Source: Roseiarcus sp963767245
GTDB lineage: Bacteria > Pseudomonadota > Alphaproteobacteria > Rhizobiales > Beijerinckiaceae
Assembly (NCBI GenBank): GCA_963767245.1
Contig: CAVYDG010000010.1
Span: forward strand, 310,001 to 374,000
Length of the DNA stretch: 64,000 bases
Reading direction: 5' to 3'
The notes beneath the pieces were generated by a model. It was given only the letters and a program-made list of their open reading frames with translations. It had not been told where the DNA came from and searched no databases. Shown here one piece after another: positions 28,460 through 38,630 of this stretch (positions within the stretch are counted from its first letter, which is position 1; each line of letters starts with the position of its first letter). A program made the position numbers and the translations under genes.

Positions 28460-28764
28460 ATGACTGTCCGTGATAACCAGGGAGAACACCAGCGTGCGCC
28501 ACGGCGGCGGCCGCGGTTGTTCATGGAATAGACGCGGGATCGTCGCCGAGGTGAAATGCCGATTCGGAATGGATGCGATAGCCGCCGTCTATAGAGCCGA
28601 CCCGCCGCGCCAACCGGAGCGATAGAGGTCGAGCGCTCTGGTTTTGACCGGCCCGGTAGGGCTCGATCCGCGGCGCGAGCGGCGTCGCAGACTGAGGCGC
28701 CAAGACCGTTATTCTTCAGATTGTCGACGCGAGCGGCATATCGCGCTTGCGACCCACATACCGC
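28460..28764. other. Intergenic, no gene seen
   Basis: About 305 bases between the exported-protein gene and the end of the LysR gene. Frames here are short and look like chance. The promoter of the exported-protein gene should lie in the left part. Confidence 0.4.
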
Positions 28765-29721
28765 TCATTCGGCGGCGTAAGCCGCACTCTCGCCGACGTC
28801 CGCCGGCTCAAGCGCACGTTCGAAATCCATCGCCCGGTCAGGCTCTTTGCCGAACCATGTCTTCCGCATCGCCTCGCGCACCAGCGAGCCGACCCCAGGC
28901 GAATAGCGACGCCCCCTTACGCTGACGAGGCTTACTTGTCGCCAGAACTCAGGCTCGACCACCGGCAGGCCGATAACGCCGGGGTGCTTGACCATGTTCA
29001 AAGGCATGAATGCGAACCCCAGCCCGGCGGCGACCATGGCCAGGGTCCAGTCGTCGCGCTCGCTCCAATAGACGGGTTTGCAGGTGACGCCCTTTTGCTC
29101 GAGAATCTTGTCGGCATAACCAGCGAACTCGCAGTTCATACGATGGATATAGGATTCGCCGTTCATCTCGCGGACAGGGAATGAGCCTGTCTTGGCTAGA
29201 CGATGGCCGCGATGAACGGCCAGAACCATCCGCTCGCGAAACAGCGGAATCGAATGAATGTGGTCGTCGGGTTCCTCCCCCGGTAAAGCGTAGATGGCGA
29301 CCTCGAGATCGCCGGCCAAAAGACGCGCCCGCAGTTCCTTTGCATTCGCACCGCAAAGCCTCAGCTCCACCTCAGGATGGCGGGTTCGGATATTGGCGAT
29401 AAGATCGACGATCTCCTCTGGCGAGACCGTGCTCATGATCCCAAGTTTGAGCGGCCATTTTGTCGCGAACTCCTTGGACAAGCGCTTCGCCAGCTTCGAG
29501 TGGTCGTAAACCGACTGAAAGTGTGGACGCACCATGTGGCCAAGATCGGTCAGGTGCGTCGATTCGCGCTCGCGGCGAAAAAGCGGCCCTCCAAGCTCCT
29601 CTTCGAGAAGCTTGATCGCGCGCGACAAGGAGGGTTGGGTCACATTGCACCGCTCGCTTGCCCGGGTGAAATTCAGCGCCTCGGCCACCGCGAGGAAATA
29701 TCGCACCTGATGCATTTCCAT
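28765..29721 (-). CDS. LysR-family transcriptional regulator
   Basis: LysR-type regulator of 318 residues. The N-terminal winged helix-turn-helix is clear (MHQVRYFLAVAEALNFTRA, then CNVTQPSLSRAIKLLEEELG), followed by the effector-binding domain from about residue 90 (KLGIMSTVSPEEIVDLI). Start ATG 29721 or 29715. Divergent from the CGNR gene with a palindrome-rich spacer between; LysR proteins often control the divergent neighbour. Confidence 0.92.
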   Translation of the reverse strand: MEMHQVRYFLAVAEALNFTRASERCNVTQPSLSRAIKLLEEELGGPLFRRERESTHLTDLGHMVRPHFQSVYDHSKLAKRLSKEFATKWPLKLGIMSTVSPEEIVDLIANIRTRHPEVELRLCGANAKELRARLLAGDLEVAIYALPGEEPDDHIHSIPLFRERMVLAVHRGHRLAKTGSFPVREMNGESYIHRMNCEFAGYADKILEQKGVTCKPVYWSERDDWTLAMVAAGLGFAFMPLNMVKHPGVIGLPVVEPEFWRQVSLVSVRGRRYSPGVGSLVREAMRKTWFGKEPDRAMDFERALEPADVGESAAYAAE

Positions 29722-29779
29722 GACGATGTCTCTCCTGCTTCTTCGCGACCGCCCGAGATTGTGTTCGCCAGTGGCTAGT

Positions 29780-29851
29780 AACCTGTTACAATGGATCGAA
29801 CAGGTTTTACCGAGCGGTGAATAACCTGTCAACTGCGCAACGATAGGTTAT
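29780..29851. promoter_or_regulatory. Two nested inverted repeats, candidate operator
   Basis: AACCTGT at 29780-29786 pairs with ACAGGTT at 29800-29806, and ATAACCT at 29821-29827 pairs with AGGTTAT at 29845-29851. The half-site core AACCT recurs four times, two in each direction, in the spacer between the divergent LysR and CGNR genes. Spacings between arms (13 and 17 bases) suit a dimeric regulator. Confidence 0.5.
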
Positions 29852-29856
29852 ACAAT

Positions 29857-30513
29857 TTGAGCCCGCACTCCGCAATTCGAAAGGCCGTCGCGCCGGATAG
29901 AACGCCTGCAATCTTCATCGCCGACTCGCCCGGCCTCGATTTCCTCAACTCCATCGCCACGCCGGTCGATCGGCCCATTGACTGGCTCGATAGCGGCGAA
30001 GGCCTCGCCGTGTGGCTCGCTGAAGCGAACCTTGTCCCGCCGGAGGCGCTGAATGCGGCGACTGAGAGAGCTGCGCTTGGAGAACTCGACAAAGTCGCCG
30101 GCGAAGCGCGCGCGCTGCGCGAGTGGTTCAGGGGCTTTGTGCGCAAGCACATGGGCCGCCCGCTTCCACCCGGGGCAATCCGCGGGCTCACCCCTCTGAA
30201 TCGGCTTTTGGAGCGCGATGAAAAATTCAGCCGGATAACAGTCGATCACAATGGCGACGGCGGTCGTCTGGAGCTGCGGGTGAAGCGGCGGTGGCGATCC
30301 CCCGAGTCCTTGCTGCTGCCGATCGGCGAGGCGTTGGCGAAGTTCGTGTGCGAGGAGAATTTCGCTAACGTGAGGGCGTGCGAAGGACATGGCTGCACGC
30401 TGATGTTCGTCGACCACACGCGAAGGCGCGGAAGACGGTGGTGCAGCATGGCGATCTGCGGCAATCGCGCCAAGCAAGCCGCGCACCGAAACCGTCTCAA
30501 GAATGGGCGCTGA
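29857..30513 (+). CDS. ABATE/CGNR zinc-finger regulator
   Basis: Protein of 218 residues with an N-terminal ABATE domain (LDFLNSIATPVDRPIDWL) and a C-terminal CGNR zinc finger whose cysteines lie in VRACEGHGCTLMFVDHTR and WCSMAICGNRAKQAAHR. Such proteins are putative stress-linked transcription regulators. The likely start is TTG 29857, a few bases after the palindromic region, so the palindromes may overlap its promoter. Confidence 0.82.
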   Translation: MSPHSAIRKAVAPDRTPAIFIADSPGLDFLNSIATPVDRPIDWLDSGEGLAVWLAEANLVPPEALNAATERAALGELDKVAGEARALREWFRGFVRKHMGRPLPPGAIRGLTPLNRLLERDEKFSRITVDHNGDGGRLELRVKRRWRSPESLLLPIGEALAKFVCEENFANVRACEGHGCTLMFVDHTRRRGRRWCSMAICGNRAKQAAHRNRLKNGR

Positions 30514-30548
30514 GGCAATCGCTCCTTTTTCCGGTTCCGGCCTCGTTT

Positions 30549-31949
30549 TCATGCCCCCGACCGAGCGGGCACGTTCGAGAACAGGAAGTTCAGCCCCTCG
30601 GCAAAAGTCGGATGGGCGAAATCGGCGTCGCGGAGTTTCGTGTAGGGCAGGTCCGCGATCATCGCCGTGTGCACGACCGCCATCACCTCGCCGGCCTCGG
30701 CGCCGATCATGGTGAAGCCGAGAATGCGGTCGTCATTCTCGCCGACAAGAGCCTTCATGAAGCCTTCGCTCTGGCCAGCCGCCTGTGCCCGCAGCACGAC
30801 GCTCATCGGCAGCCTGGCGATGCGCGTTTTGACGCCCTGGCGTTCGGCTTCGCGCTCGCTCAAGCCGACATGCGCGAGCGGCGGATCGGTGAACATGCAG
30901 TAGGGAATGAGCCGGTCGCGCGTGCTCCTCTTCCCTCCGCCGAGATTGTCGCGAACGATGCGAAAATCGTCTTCGGATATATGCGTGAACATCGGGCTGC
31001 CGGCGCACTCGCCGAGCGCCCAGACGTCCGGCGCGCTGGTCTCGAGCCGCTCGTTGACGCGCACAAAGCCGCGCTCGGTGAGCTCGACGCCCGCCAGGTC
31101 GAGCCCGATTCCCGCGATGCTCGGAACCCGCCCGGCGGCGACGAGGATGTGACTGCCCTCGATTGTCTGCTCGCCCGCGCTGGTGCGCACAACGACGCTG
31201 ACCGCGTTTCCGGATTGACCGCTCACTTTGACGAGTTCGGCCGGAACGTGGATCTGCAGCCCCTCGTCGGTGAGAATCCGCTTTATTTCATGCGAGGCGT
31301 CGACGTCCTCCCTCGCCATCAGGTGAGCTCCGGCCTCGACGACGGTCACCTCGGCGCCGAAGCGGCGATAGGCCTGCGCCAGTTCGAGACCCGCATATCC
31401 GCCGCCGATGACGATCAGATGCCCCGGCAAAATGTCCAGGTCGAGCGCCTCGATATGGGTCATCGGCCTGGCGGCGTCGAGGCCCGGAACATCGGGAATG
31501 GCCGCGTGCGTTCCCACATTCAAAAACACCTTGTCGCCGACAAGGGTGCGCGTCCCGCCGTCATTGAGAGTCACTTCGAGCGTCTTCGGCGCGACAAAGC
31601 GCCCGCTCCCCATGATGAGTTCGGCGCCGCTTTCCCTGTAGTTCTTCAAATGCGTGTCCACGAGGGCTTGGACCATGGCGCGTTTGCGGCTCACGACCTT
31701 CGCCATGTCGACCTTGACCGGGCCGGTGATCGCGCCGAACTCTGCGCCGCGACGCGCCAGATGCGCGACCTCGGCGCTGCGAATTTCATTTTTGCTCGGC
31801 AGACAGGCGATATTGGGACAGGAGCCGCCAACCCACCGGCGCTCTACGACCGCCACCCGCCGTCCCGATCGCCCGTTGTGCCACGCCGTCAGCTTGCCGC
31901 CGCCGCCGCTGCCGAGGATCAGAATGTCGATGTGTTCGGGCTGAGACAT
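30549..31949 (-). CDS. Pyridine nucleotide-disulfide oxidoreductase, mercuric reductase-like
   Basis: FAD/NAD(P) disulfide oxidoreductase of 466 residues. FAD loop ILILGSGGGGKLTAWH at the N-terminus, redox pair in GGSCPNIACLPSK (two Cys separated by four residues), NAD(P) loop VIGGGYAGLELA near residue 175, second FAD motif PDVWALGECAGSP, C-terminal dimer domain with FAHPTFAEGLN. It belongs with MerA/Lpd-like enzymes, but no MerA N-terminal domain or C-terminal Cys pair is seen, so the substrate is unknown. Start at ATG 31949; ATG 31973 is an alternative. Confidence 0.85.
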   Translation of the reverse strand: MSQPEHIDILILGSGGGGKLTAWHNGRSGRRVAVVERRWVGGSCPNIACLPSKNEIRSAEVAHLARRGAEFGAITGPVKVDMAKVVSRKRAMVQALVDTHLKNYRESGAELIMGSGRFVAPKTLEVTLNDGGTRTLVGDKVFLNVGTHAAIPDVPGLDAARPMTHIEALDLDILPGHLIVIGGGYAGLELAQAYRRFGAEVTVVEAGAHLMAREDVDASHEIKRILTDEGLQIHVPAELVKVSGQSGNAVSVVVRTSAGEQTIEGSHILVAAGRVPSIAGIGLDLAGVELTERGFVRVNERLETSAPDVWALGECAGSPMFTHISEDDFRIVRDNLGGGKRSTRDRLIPYCMFTDPPLAHVGLSEREAERQGVKTRIARLPMSVVLRAQAAGQSEGFMKALVGENDDRILGFTMIGAEAGEVMAVVHTAMIADLPYTKLRDADFAHPTFAEGLNFLFSNVPARSGA

Positions 31950-32541
31950 GAGCATCCCCGTCGTTTCGGACATGAAGGGCCATCGCCAAGCTTGCGATAA
32001 CGATCACAGAGCCGAGCTTGCCCGGTACGGCGATCGTACAACTTTCGTTACCGCGGCAGTCGCGATTTCGGCCCAGAAATTTTCTTTGGCGATAGCGAAG
32101 GCGAGCATATGCGAAACTGGCTCAGCGTAACCTTGGCGGCCAGGAATTCGCATCGAGGCGCCCATAACGGCCCCCGCGCCGTCATGGCCGGGCTTGTCCC
32201 GGCCATCCACGCAACTCAACGCAGCGAACTCTCGCGAGCGCGCGGCAAGCGCGAAAAGCTCTGCGGCTATCTGCCGCTGTCGGCAGCTGCCCCGACGAAG
32301 CAAATGAAAGTAATCCTATTTTCGTTTGCTTACGCAGGCTTGTGCGAGCGAACGCCTGTTTTGCCCGCTATACGGCGCTCGCAACCGGCGATGCCCGCGC
32401 GTCGGCCCTATCAAAAGAAGCCACGCTCCAGATACGCGCCGCACTATCCGGCGGTTGGGGCGCCGCCGCCCGAGTCGAACCCAGCTCTCGCCCGGGCTAT
32501 GGTCGGCGATGGCAATTCGACGGTCCACGAGGGATTTATCC
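31950..32541. repeat. Intergenic region with a Rhizobiales palindrome
   Basis: About 590 bases without a convincing gene. At 32183-32214 it carries GGCCGGGCTTGTCCCGGCC with flanks TCAT and ATCCACG, a repeat also present near 43219. The rest shows only short chance frames. The lnt promoter probably lies in the right half. Confidence 0.6.
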
Positions 32542-34187
32542 GTGAGCTTTGCCGATTCCACCGTCATGCCCCGCGCCAATGGTCTGGCCTCGCTCGTCGA
32601 GGGGGTCATCCTGTCCTGGGGCTGGCGCCGGCGCGTCATCGCCTTCGTCTCTGGCGCGGTCGGAGCGCTGGCGTTGCCGCCGTTTTCGCTGTTCGCCCTC
32701 ATCGCCGCGCCCCTGACGATTGCGGTCTGGCTGATCGATGGGGCTGAGGACCAAGGGGCTGGGCCGCCGCTGATCGGCTCGATGCGCGCCGCCTTCGGCG
32801 CCGGCTGGTGGATGGGCTTCGGCTATTTTATCGCTGGGCTCTGGTGGGTCGGCGCGGCGTTCCTGGTCGAAGCCGACAAGTTCGCCTGGGCGCTGCCGCT
32901 TGGGGTGGTCGCCCTGCCGGCGGTCCTCGCGTTTTTTCCAGCCGCAGGCTTTGCGATCGCGCGGGCCTTATGGTCGCCGGGGCCGTCGCGCGTGTTCGCC
33001 CTCGCATTCGGCCTAGGGCTCACCGAGTGGGCGCGCGGGCTCCTCTTCACCGGCTTCCCCTGGAACGACCTCGGCATGGCGCTGGGGAGCAATCTCACCC
33101 TAGCCCAGATCGCTTCGCTCGTCGGCCTGCACGGCCTGACGTTCCTGACCATCGCCATCTTCGCCGCGCCGGCGACGCTGTGGCGCGTCGGCGAGGGCCG
33201 GCTCAACCTTGCTCCCGCGGGCCTCGCCGCGCTCGCGCTCGCTCTCATCGCCGCCTTCGGCGCGTTCCGGCTTGCCGCGCCGGCCAGCGCCACGCTGCCG
33301 GGCGTCAAGCTGCGCCTCATCCAGCCCAATGTCGCCCAGGACGTCTCGTTCTCGCCGGAAAACAGGGACCCGATCCTGCGCCGCTACCTCGAGCTGTCGG
33401 AGCGCGCGACGGCGCCGGATCGATCCGGGGTTCACGACGTCACCCACCTGATCTGGCCCGAGTCGGCGTTCCCGTTCATCCTCTCGCGCGACCCGCAAGC
33501 GCTTGCCGACATGGCCGGTTTCCTGCGCGGCGGGGCGACGCTGATCACCGGCGCGGCGCGGCTCGAGGACGATGGCGGCGGGCCTCGACGCTACTTCAAT
33601 TCGATCGAGATCGTCGGCCGCGACGGGCTCTCGGGCGAGCGCTACGACAAGCAGCACCTGGTGCCGTTCGGCGAATACGTGCCGTTCGAAGGCCTGCTGG
33701 AGAAGGCGCACATCACGCAGTTCGTCGACATTCCTGGCGGCTTCGAACCGGGCGCCGGGCGCCGCGTTCTCCGGATTCCGGGCTTGCCCGACGCCATGCC
33801 GCTCGTCTGCTACGAGGCGATCTTTCCGATTGAAATCGGCGACCTCTTTTCCGGCGCAGAAGCGGCCGCGCTGGCTCCTCAACGTCACCGACGACGCCTG
33901 GTTCGGGCGAGACGCCAGGTCCCTATCAGCATTTCGCGCAAGCCCGGCTGCGGGCCATCGAACTCGGCGCGCCGCTGGTGCGCGACGCCAATTCCGGCAT
34001 CTCGGCCGTGCTCGACGGCTTCGGTCGCGAGATCGTCGTCGCGCCGCTCGGCGCGGAAGGCGTCCTCGACGCCGAGTTGCCCGAAGCGCTCCCGCCGACC
34101 TGGCAGTCTCGCCTGGGTTCGGTTGGCGCGGCCCTGATCGGACTGGCGTTCCTGACGGCGGCCTTGGCCGGAAAACGCCGGGATTAA
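32542..34187 (+). CDS. lnt: Apolipoprotein N-acyltransferase (frameshifted)
   Basis: Inner-membrane enzyme that adds the third acyl chain to lipoproteins, about 548 residues. An N-terminal block of several membrane segments (VIAFVSGAVGALALPPFSLF onward) is followed by the nitrilase domain with the catalytic Glu in THLIWPESAFPF, Lys in RYDKQHLVPFGEYVPF and Cys in PLVCYEAIFP. Two indels near 33866 and 33912 displace WLLNVTDDAWFG and the following stretch. GTG 32542 start, ATG 32569 alternative. Confidence 0.92.
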
Positions 34188-34317
34188 CGGAGACCGACGA
34201 TTGCAATATTGCTTGCTTGCGCGCTATGCGAGCGTCTTGTATCTGCATTCCCTAAGGTCAGTTGATTCCAGCGCATGCCTGCAGACATTGCGGCACGGAC
34301 CACGGGGGCGCGGGCTG

Positions 34318-34717
34318 ATGTCCAAATCGTCCAACATAGTCGACGTGTACGTCGGCGCGCGGTTGCGCATGCGCCGGACGATGCTTGGCATGAGCCAGAG
34401 CAAGCTCGGCGAGCTTCTCGGCGTGACATTCCAGCAGGTCCAGAAATACGAAAAAGGCTCGAATCGAATCAGCGCCAGTCGTCTCCAGCATACCGCCCGA
34501 GTGCTTGAAGTCTCGCCAGGGTATTTCTTCGAAGGGCGCGCCGGCGCAGTCGGCAGAGCTCGGGTTCGCGGAAGAATCGCCGCAGTCTTACGTAGTGGAC
34601 TTCCTCGCTTCGACCGAGGGCCTGCAGCTCAATCGCGCCTTCCTGCGGGTTCGCGACCCCAGGGTGCGCCGCCGGATCGTTGATCTGGTCATTTCGCTGG
34701 CGTCGGCGAGACGATGA
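34318..34717 (+). CDS. HTH (XRE) regulator upstream of metK (frameshifted)
   Basis: Small DNA-binding protein, about 132 residues when joined. The helix-turn-helix is plain: MLGMSQSKLGELLGVTFQQV and QKYEKGSNRISASRL. The C-terminal part (YVVDFLASTEGLQLNRAFLR) continues in another frame after one extra G near 34543. This regulator sits between lnt and metK in many Rhizobiales, which suggests a conserved local role. Confidence 0.85.
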
Positions 34718-34804
34718 CGGCGGCGGTTCGTCCGTTCGGTAAAGCGAACGATCCGACCAAATTCGGCTTGACGCACCGAACGCCCGCTGGCAAAAGCGGC
34801 GCCT

Positions 34805-34834
34805 GCGCGGCCAGGGTCACTCGTGAGGCCGCGC
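34805..34834 (+). promoter_or_regulatory. Hairpin in the metK leader
   Basis: A perfect 8-bp stem GCGCGGCC (34805-34812) with GGCCGCGC (34827-34834), with an inner TCAC/GTGA pairing, lies 37 bases upstream of metK. No known SAM riboswitch class could be matched by eye. It may be a leader structure or a chance GC-rich palindrome. Confidence 0.35.
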
Positions 34835-34871
34835 AAGTCGTCGTGGCGGCGGGCGCCCCAGCAGGAGAATT

Positions 34872-36066
34872 GTGAATATGGCTCGTCAATATTACGAGTT
34901 CACCAGTGAATCCGTGTCCGAAGGGCACCCAGACAAGGTTTGCGATCGGATTTCTGATGAAATCGTCGATCTGTTCTTCCGCGAAGGGGCGAAGGCTGGC
35001 ATCGATCCCTATCAAATCCGCGTCGCCTGCGAGACCCTGGCGACGACCAACCGCGTCATCGTCGCCGGCGAGGTCCGCGGGCCGAAAATCTCGAATGACG
35101 AGATCGATGCGACCGTTCGCAAGGCGATCAAGGACATCGGCTACGAGCAGGAGGGTTTCCACTGGCGCAACGCCAATGTCGAAGTGCTGTTGCACGCCCA
35201 GTCCGCCGACATCGCCCAGGGCGTCGACGCCGCCGGCAACAAGGACGAGGGCGCCGGCGACCAGGGCATCATGTTCGGCTACGCCTGCCGCGAGACGCCT
35301 GAATTCATGCCGGCGCCGCTCTATTACGCGCACGAGATCCTGCGCGCGATCTCGAAGGCGCGCCACTCCGGCGCGGAAAAGACACTGGGGCCGGACGCCA
35401 AGAGCCAGGTCACTGTCCGGTACCATAACGGCAAGCCGGTCGAGGCGACCCAGATCGTCGTCTCCCATCAGCACCTGGTCGAATCTCTCACGTCCGAGGA
35501 CGTCGCCAATCTCGTGCGCCCTTATGTCGCCGCCGCGCTGCCCGTGGGCTGGATCACGGCGAAGACCGTTTGGCACATCAATCCCACCGGCAAGTTCTTC
35601 ATCGGCGGCCCCGACGGCGACTGCGGCCTCACCGGCCGAAAGATCATCGTCGACACCTACGGCGGCGCGGCGCCGCATGGGGGCGGCGCGTTCTCCGGCA
35701 AGGATCCGACCAAGGTCGACCGATCGGCGGCATATGCGGCGCGCTATCTGGCCAAGAACGTCGTCGCGGCCGGATCTGGCCGATCGCTGCACGCTTCAGC
35801 TTTCCTACGCCATCGGGGTCGCGCGTCCGCTGTCGATCTACGCCAACCTGCATGACACCGGGCATATCGATGAGGCGAAACTCGAGACGGCGCTGATGGA
35901 TGTCATGAACCTGACCCCGCGCGGCATCCGCGAGCACCTGAAACTGAACCATCCGATCTTCGCTCGCACCTCCTCCTATGGCCATTTCGGCCGTGCGCCG
36001 GAAACCGACGGCGGCTTTTCCTGGGAAAAGACTGATCTCGCGGATACACTGCGCGCTCTGGCTTGA
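34872..36066 (+). CDS. metK: S-adenosylmethionine synthetase (frameshifted)
   Basis: Makes SAM from methionine and ATP (EC 2.5.1.6), about 398 residues. Conserved segments are SEGHPDKVCDRISDEIVD at the N-terminus, GAGDQGIMFGYA, and the P-loop-like GGGAFSGKDPTKVDRSAAY. One base change near 35776 separates the last 95 residues (LQLSYAIGVARPLSIYANLH to the end). The gene is essential in most bacteria, so a sequencing error is more likely than loss. GTG 34872 or ATG 34878 start. Confidence 0.95.
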
Positions 36067-36090
36067 CCGTCGGCGCGCCGATCGCAGTCG

Positions 36091-36789
36091 ATGATAGCGA
36101 AAGGCGGGCCGGACGGTCCGGCGCCGGTTCGCCGGCTCTACGGACGAAGCCGCGGCAAGGGGCTTCGCGCCGGCCAGGAGCGCCTGCTCGCCGAAGCGCT
36201 GCCGCTCTTTTCCATCACGCCGGAAGCGCTGGCCGCCGGGCAAGGATTTGGCGCACCGCCGCGCGAAGTCTGGCTCGAGATCGGTTTCGGGGCGGGGGAG
36301 CATCTGATCGACCAGGCGAAGGCCAATCCCGACGTCGGCGTCGTGGGCTGCGAACCGTTTCTCAACGGCGTCGCCATGGCGCTCGCCGGCCTCGAGCGCG
36401 AGCAGGTGTTCAATGTGCGCTTGCGGCGCGGCGACGCCCAAACCCTTGTCGAGGCGGCCCCGGACGGCTTCTTTTCGCGTGTCTTCATTCTTTACCCCGA
36501 CCCCTGGCCGAAACGACGCCACCACAAGCGGCGGATTATCGTCGCCGGCATGATCGAGGCGCTCGCGCGCGTCATGCGTAAGGGAGGCGAACTTCGCTTC
36601 GCGACCGACATCGACGATTACGCCGGCTGGACGCTCCAGCGCTTTCTTGCGTCGCCCAATTTCCACTGGACCGCGAACCGGGCCGACGACTGGCGCCGGC
36701 CCTGGCCCGAATGGCGCCCGACACGCTATGAGGCCAAGGCGCGCAAGGAGGGCCGGGGGTCGGTTTACCTCACTTTCGCGCGGCTATGA
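36091..36789 (+). CDS. trmB: tRNA (guanine-N7-)-methyltransferase
   Basis: SAM-dependent methyltransferase forming m7G46 in tRNA, 232 residues. SAM motif LEIGFGAGEHLIDQA near residue 68 and the family signature LYPDPWPKRRHHKRRI near 145 are intact, with the substrate Asp in RFATDIDDYAGW. It follows metK by 24 bases, so supplier and user of SAM are probably co-transcribed. Confidence 0.96.
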   Translation: MIAKGGPDGPAPVRRLYGRSRGKGLRAGQERLLAEALPLFSITPEALAAGQGFGAPPREVWLEIGFGAGEHLIDQAKANPDVGVVGCEPFLNGVAMALAGLEREQVFNVRLRRGDAQTLVEAAPDGFFSRVFILYPDPWPKRRHHKRRIIVAGMIEALARVMRKGGELRFATDIDDYAGWTLQRFLASPNFHWTANRADDWRRPWPEWRPTRYEAKARKEGRGSVYLTFARL

Positions 36790-36812
36790 GCCAATAGGGA
36801 CGCTTTAAGACG

Positions 36813-36834
36813 GATTCTCCAATCGAGGAGAATC
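36813..36834. other. Hairpin between trmB and opgD
   Basis: A perfect 8-bp stem GATTCTCC (36813-36820) and GGAGAATC (36827-36834) around the loop AATCGA. There is no T run after it, so it is a weak terminator at best; it may mark the opgD 5' region. Confidence 0.4.
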
Positions 36835-36867
36835 ACGTGATGAGAGCGTCCGATCGGAGAAGTTGTT

Positions 36868-38468
36868 ATGTCCGAAAGCGTCGATCGACGCACGCTGCTC
36901 AAGGGTGCGGCCGCATCCGCGGCGGCAATGAATCCGCTCGCGGAGGCTTTCGGCGCTCAGTCCGACGGCCTGCAGTTCGATCCGCCCGTTCCTTTCACCT
37001 TCGACGCTTTTCAAGTCGCAGGCCCGCGAGCGGGCGCATGGCCCATATGTCCCCCCAGCGCGCCCGGCGCCCGAAATCCTGCAGAAGATCAATTACGAGG
37101 AATGGGGGAAGATCCGCTATCGCGACGACTTCGCTCTGTTCGCCAACGGCCCGGGCCGGTTTCCGGTGACGTTTTTCCATCTCGGCCTGTTCTTCCAGAA
37201 GGCGGTCAGAATGCATGTCGTCGAGGGCGACATGGCGCGGCAGATCATCTACGAGCAGTCCTATTTCGAGATGCCGGCCAATTCGCCGGCGCGCGATCTG
37301 CCGGAAGGCGCGGGCTTTGCCGGCCTACGCGTTCAGGAAGCGCGCGACGGCCCGCTCGACTGGCGCAAGAACGACTGGGTCGCCTTCCTCGGCGCGGCCT
37401 ATTTCCGCTCGATCGGCGAGCTCAGGCAATACGGCCTCTCCTCGCGCGGGATCGCGCTCGACGTCGCCGTCGCCGACCGGCCGGAAGAGTTTCCCGATTT
37501 CACCGACTTCTACATCGACTCGGCCCCTGACGGCGACACGATGACGCTTTACGCGCTGATGGAGGGTCCCTCGATCGTCGGCGCGTTCCGCTTCCTGATG
37601 ACCCGCGCCAAGGGCGTGGTGATGGACATCGAGGCGACGATGTTCACCCGCGCCCAGGTCTCGCGCTTCGGCATCGCGCCCTTGACCTCGATGTACTGGT
37701 TCTCCGAGACCAAGAAGGAGACGGCGATCGACTGGCGCCCGGAGGTCCACGATTCGGATGGGCTGGCGATGTGGTCCGGCAATGGCGAGCGGCTCTGGCG
37801 CCCGCTCAACAATCCGCCGCGGATCATGGTCTCGGCCTTTCTCGACAACAATCCGCGCGGTTTCGGCCTCCTGCAGCGCGACCGGGTGTTCGACCATTAT
37901 CTCGACGGCGTCTTCTACGACAAGCGCCCGAGCCTGTGGGTCGAGCCGCTGCCGGGCCCGAGCGGCGAGGGCTGGGGCAAGGGATCGATTCAGCTGTGCG
38001 AGATCCCGACCGACGACGAGATCCACGACAATGTGGTCGCGATGTGGGTGCCGGCCGAGCCGATCCCGGCGGGCGCCGAGGTCAATCTCAACTACCGCCT
38101 GCACTGGCTCGCCAACGAGCCCTATCCGAGCAAGCTTGCGGTGGTATGGGCGACCCGCCTCGGGCGTGGCGGCCAGCCGGGCCAGCCGCGCCCAAAGGGG
38201 GTGCGGAAATTCATGGTCGAGTTTCTGGGCGGCCCGCTCGCCGAACTTGCCCTTCGGCGTCAAGCCGGACCTCGTCGTGTCCGCCTCGCGCGGAACCTTC
38301 GGCCCCTACCAGCTGATCGAGGCGGTGCCCGACGGCGTCGCTGGCCACTGGCGGGCGCAGTTCGACCTCATCGTCACCGGGACCGACCCGGTCGAACTGC
38401 GCGCCTTCCTCAAGTCGGGCGGCGAGACGGTGACCGAGACCTGGATGTTCCAGTACCATCCGTTCTGA
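36868..38468 (+). CDS. opgD: Glucan biosynthesis protein OpgD/MdoG family (frameshifted)
   Basis: Periplasmic glucan (osmoregulated periplasmic glucan) biosynthesis protein, about 533 residues. The N-terminus has a twin-arginine signal (DRRTLLKGAAASAAA), which favours OpgD over OpgG. The body holds ILQKINYEEWGKIRYRDD, SFEMPANSP-like sequence and the C-terminal Ig-like part ending ETWMFQYHPF. Indels near 37017 and 38248 break the frame. It stands alone after trmB. Confidence 0.9.
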
Positions 38469-38630
38469 CGCGACCGAAGAAGTTGGGTTCAGCGAGAAAA
38501 AACTCGACCCTAGCGAGAAAATGCCTGTTCAACGTCCTTGGAAATCCTGACTTTTATCTCTATCTCCACGGTTCGCGTGGCCACACGCGCCCTTGGCGCG
38601 GGGCCGCTTCCCCAATTGCAAGAGTACGAC

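Noticed and set aside
30378..32000. Plus-strand frame of 540 codons opposite the flavoprotein gene
   Set aside because: The minus-strand flavoprotein has intact FAD, NAD and redox motifs; the plus frame has none.
32430..32500. tRNA-like sequence (GAGTCGAACCC-type stretch)
   Set aside because: No acceptor stem or cloverleaf could be folded around it.
34718..34871. Known SAM riboswitch upstream of metK
   Set aside because: No SAM-II, SAM-V or SAM/SAH consensus could be matched by eye; only a simple hairpin is seen.
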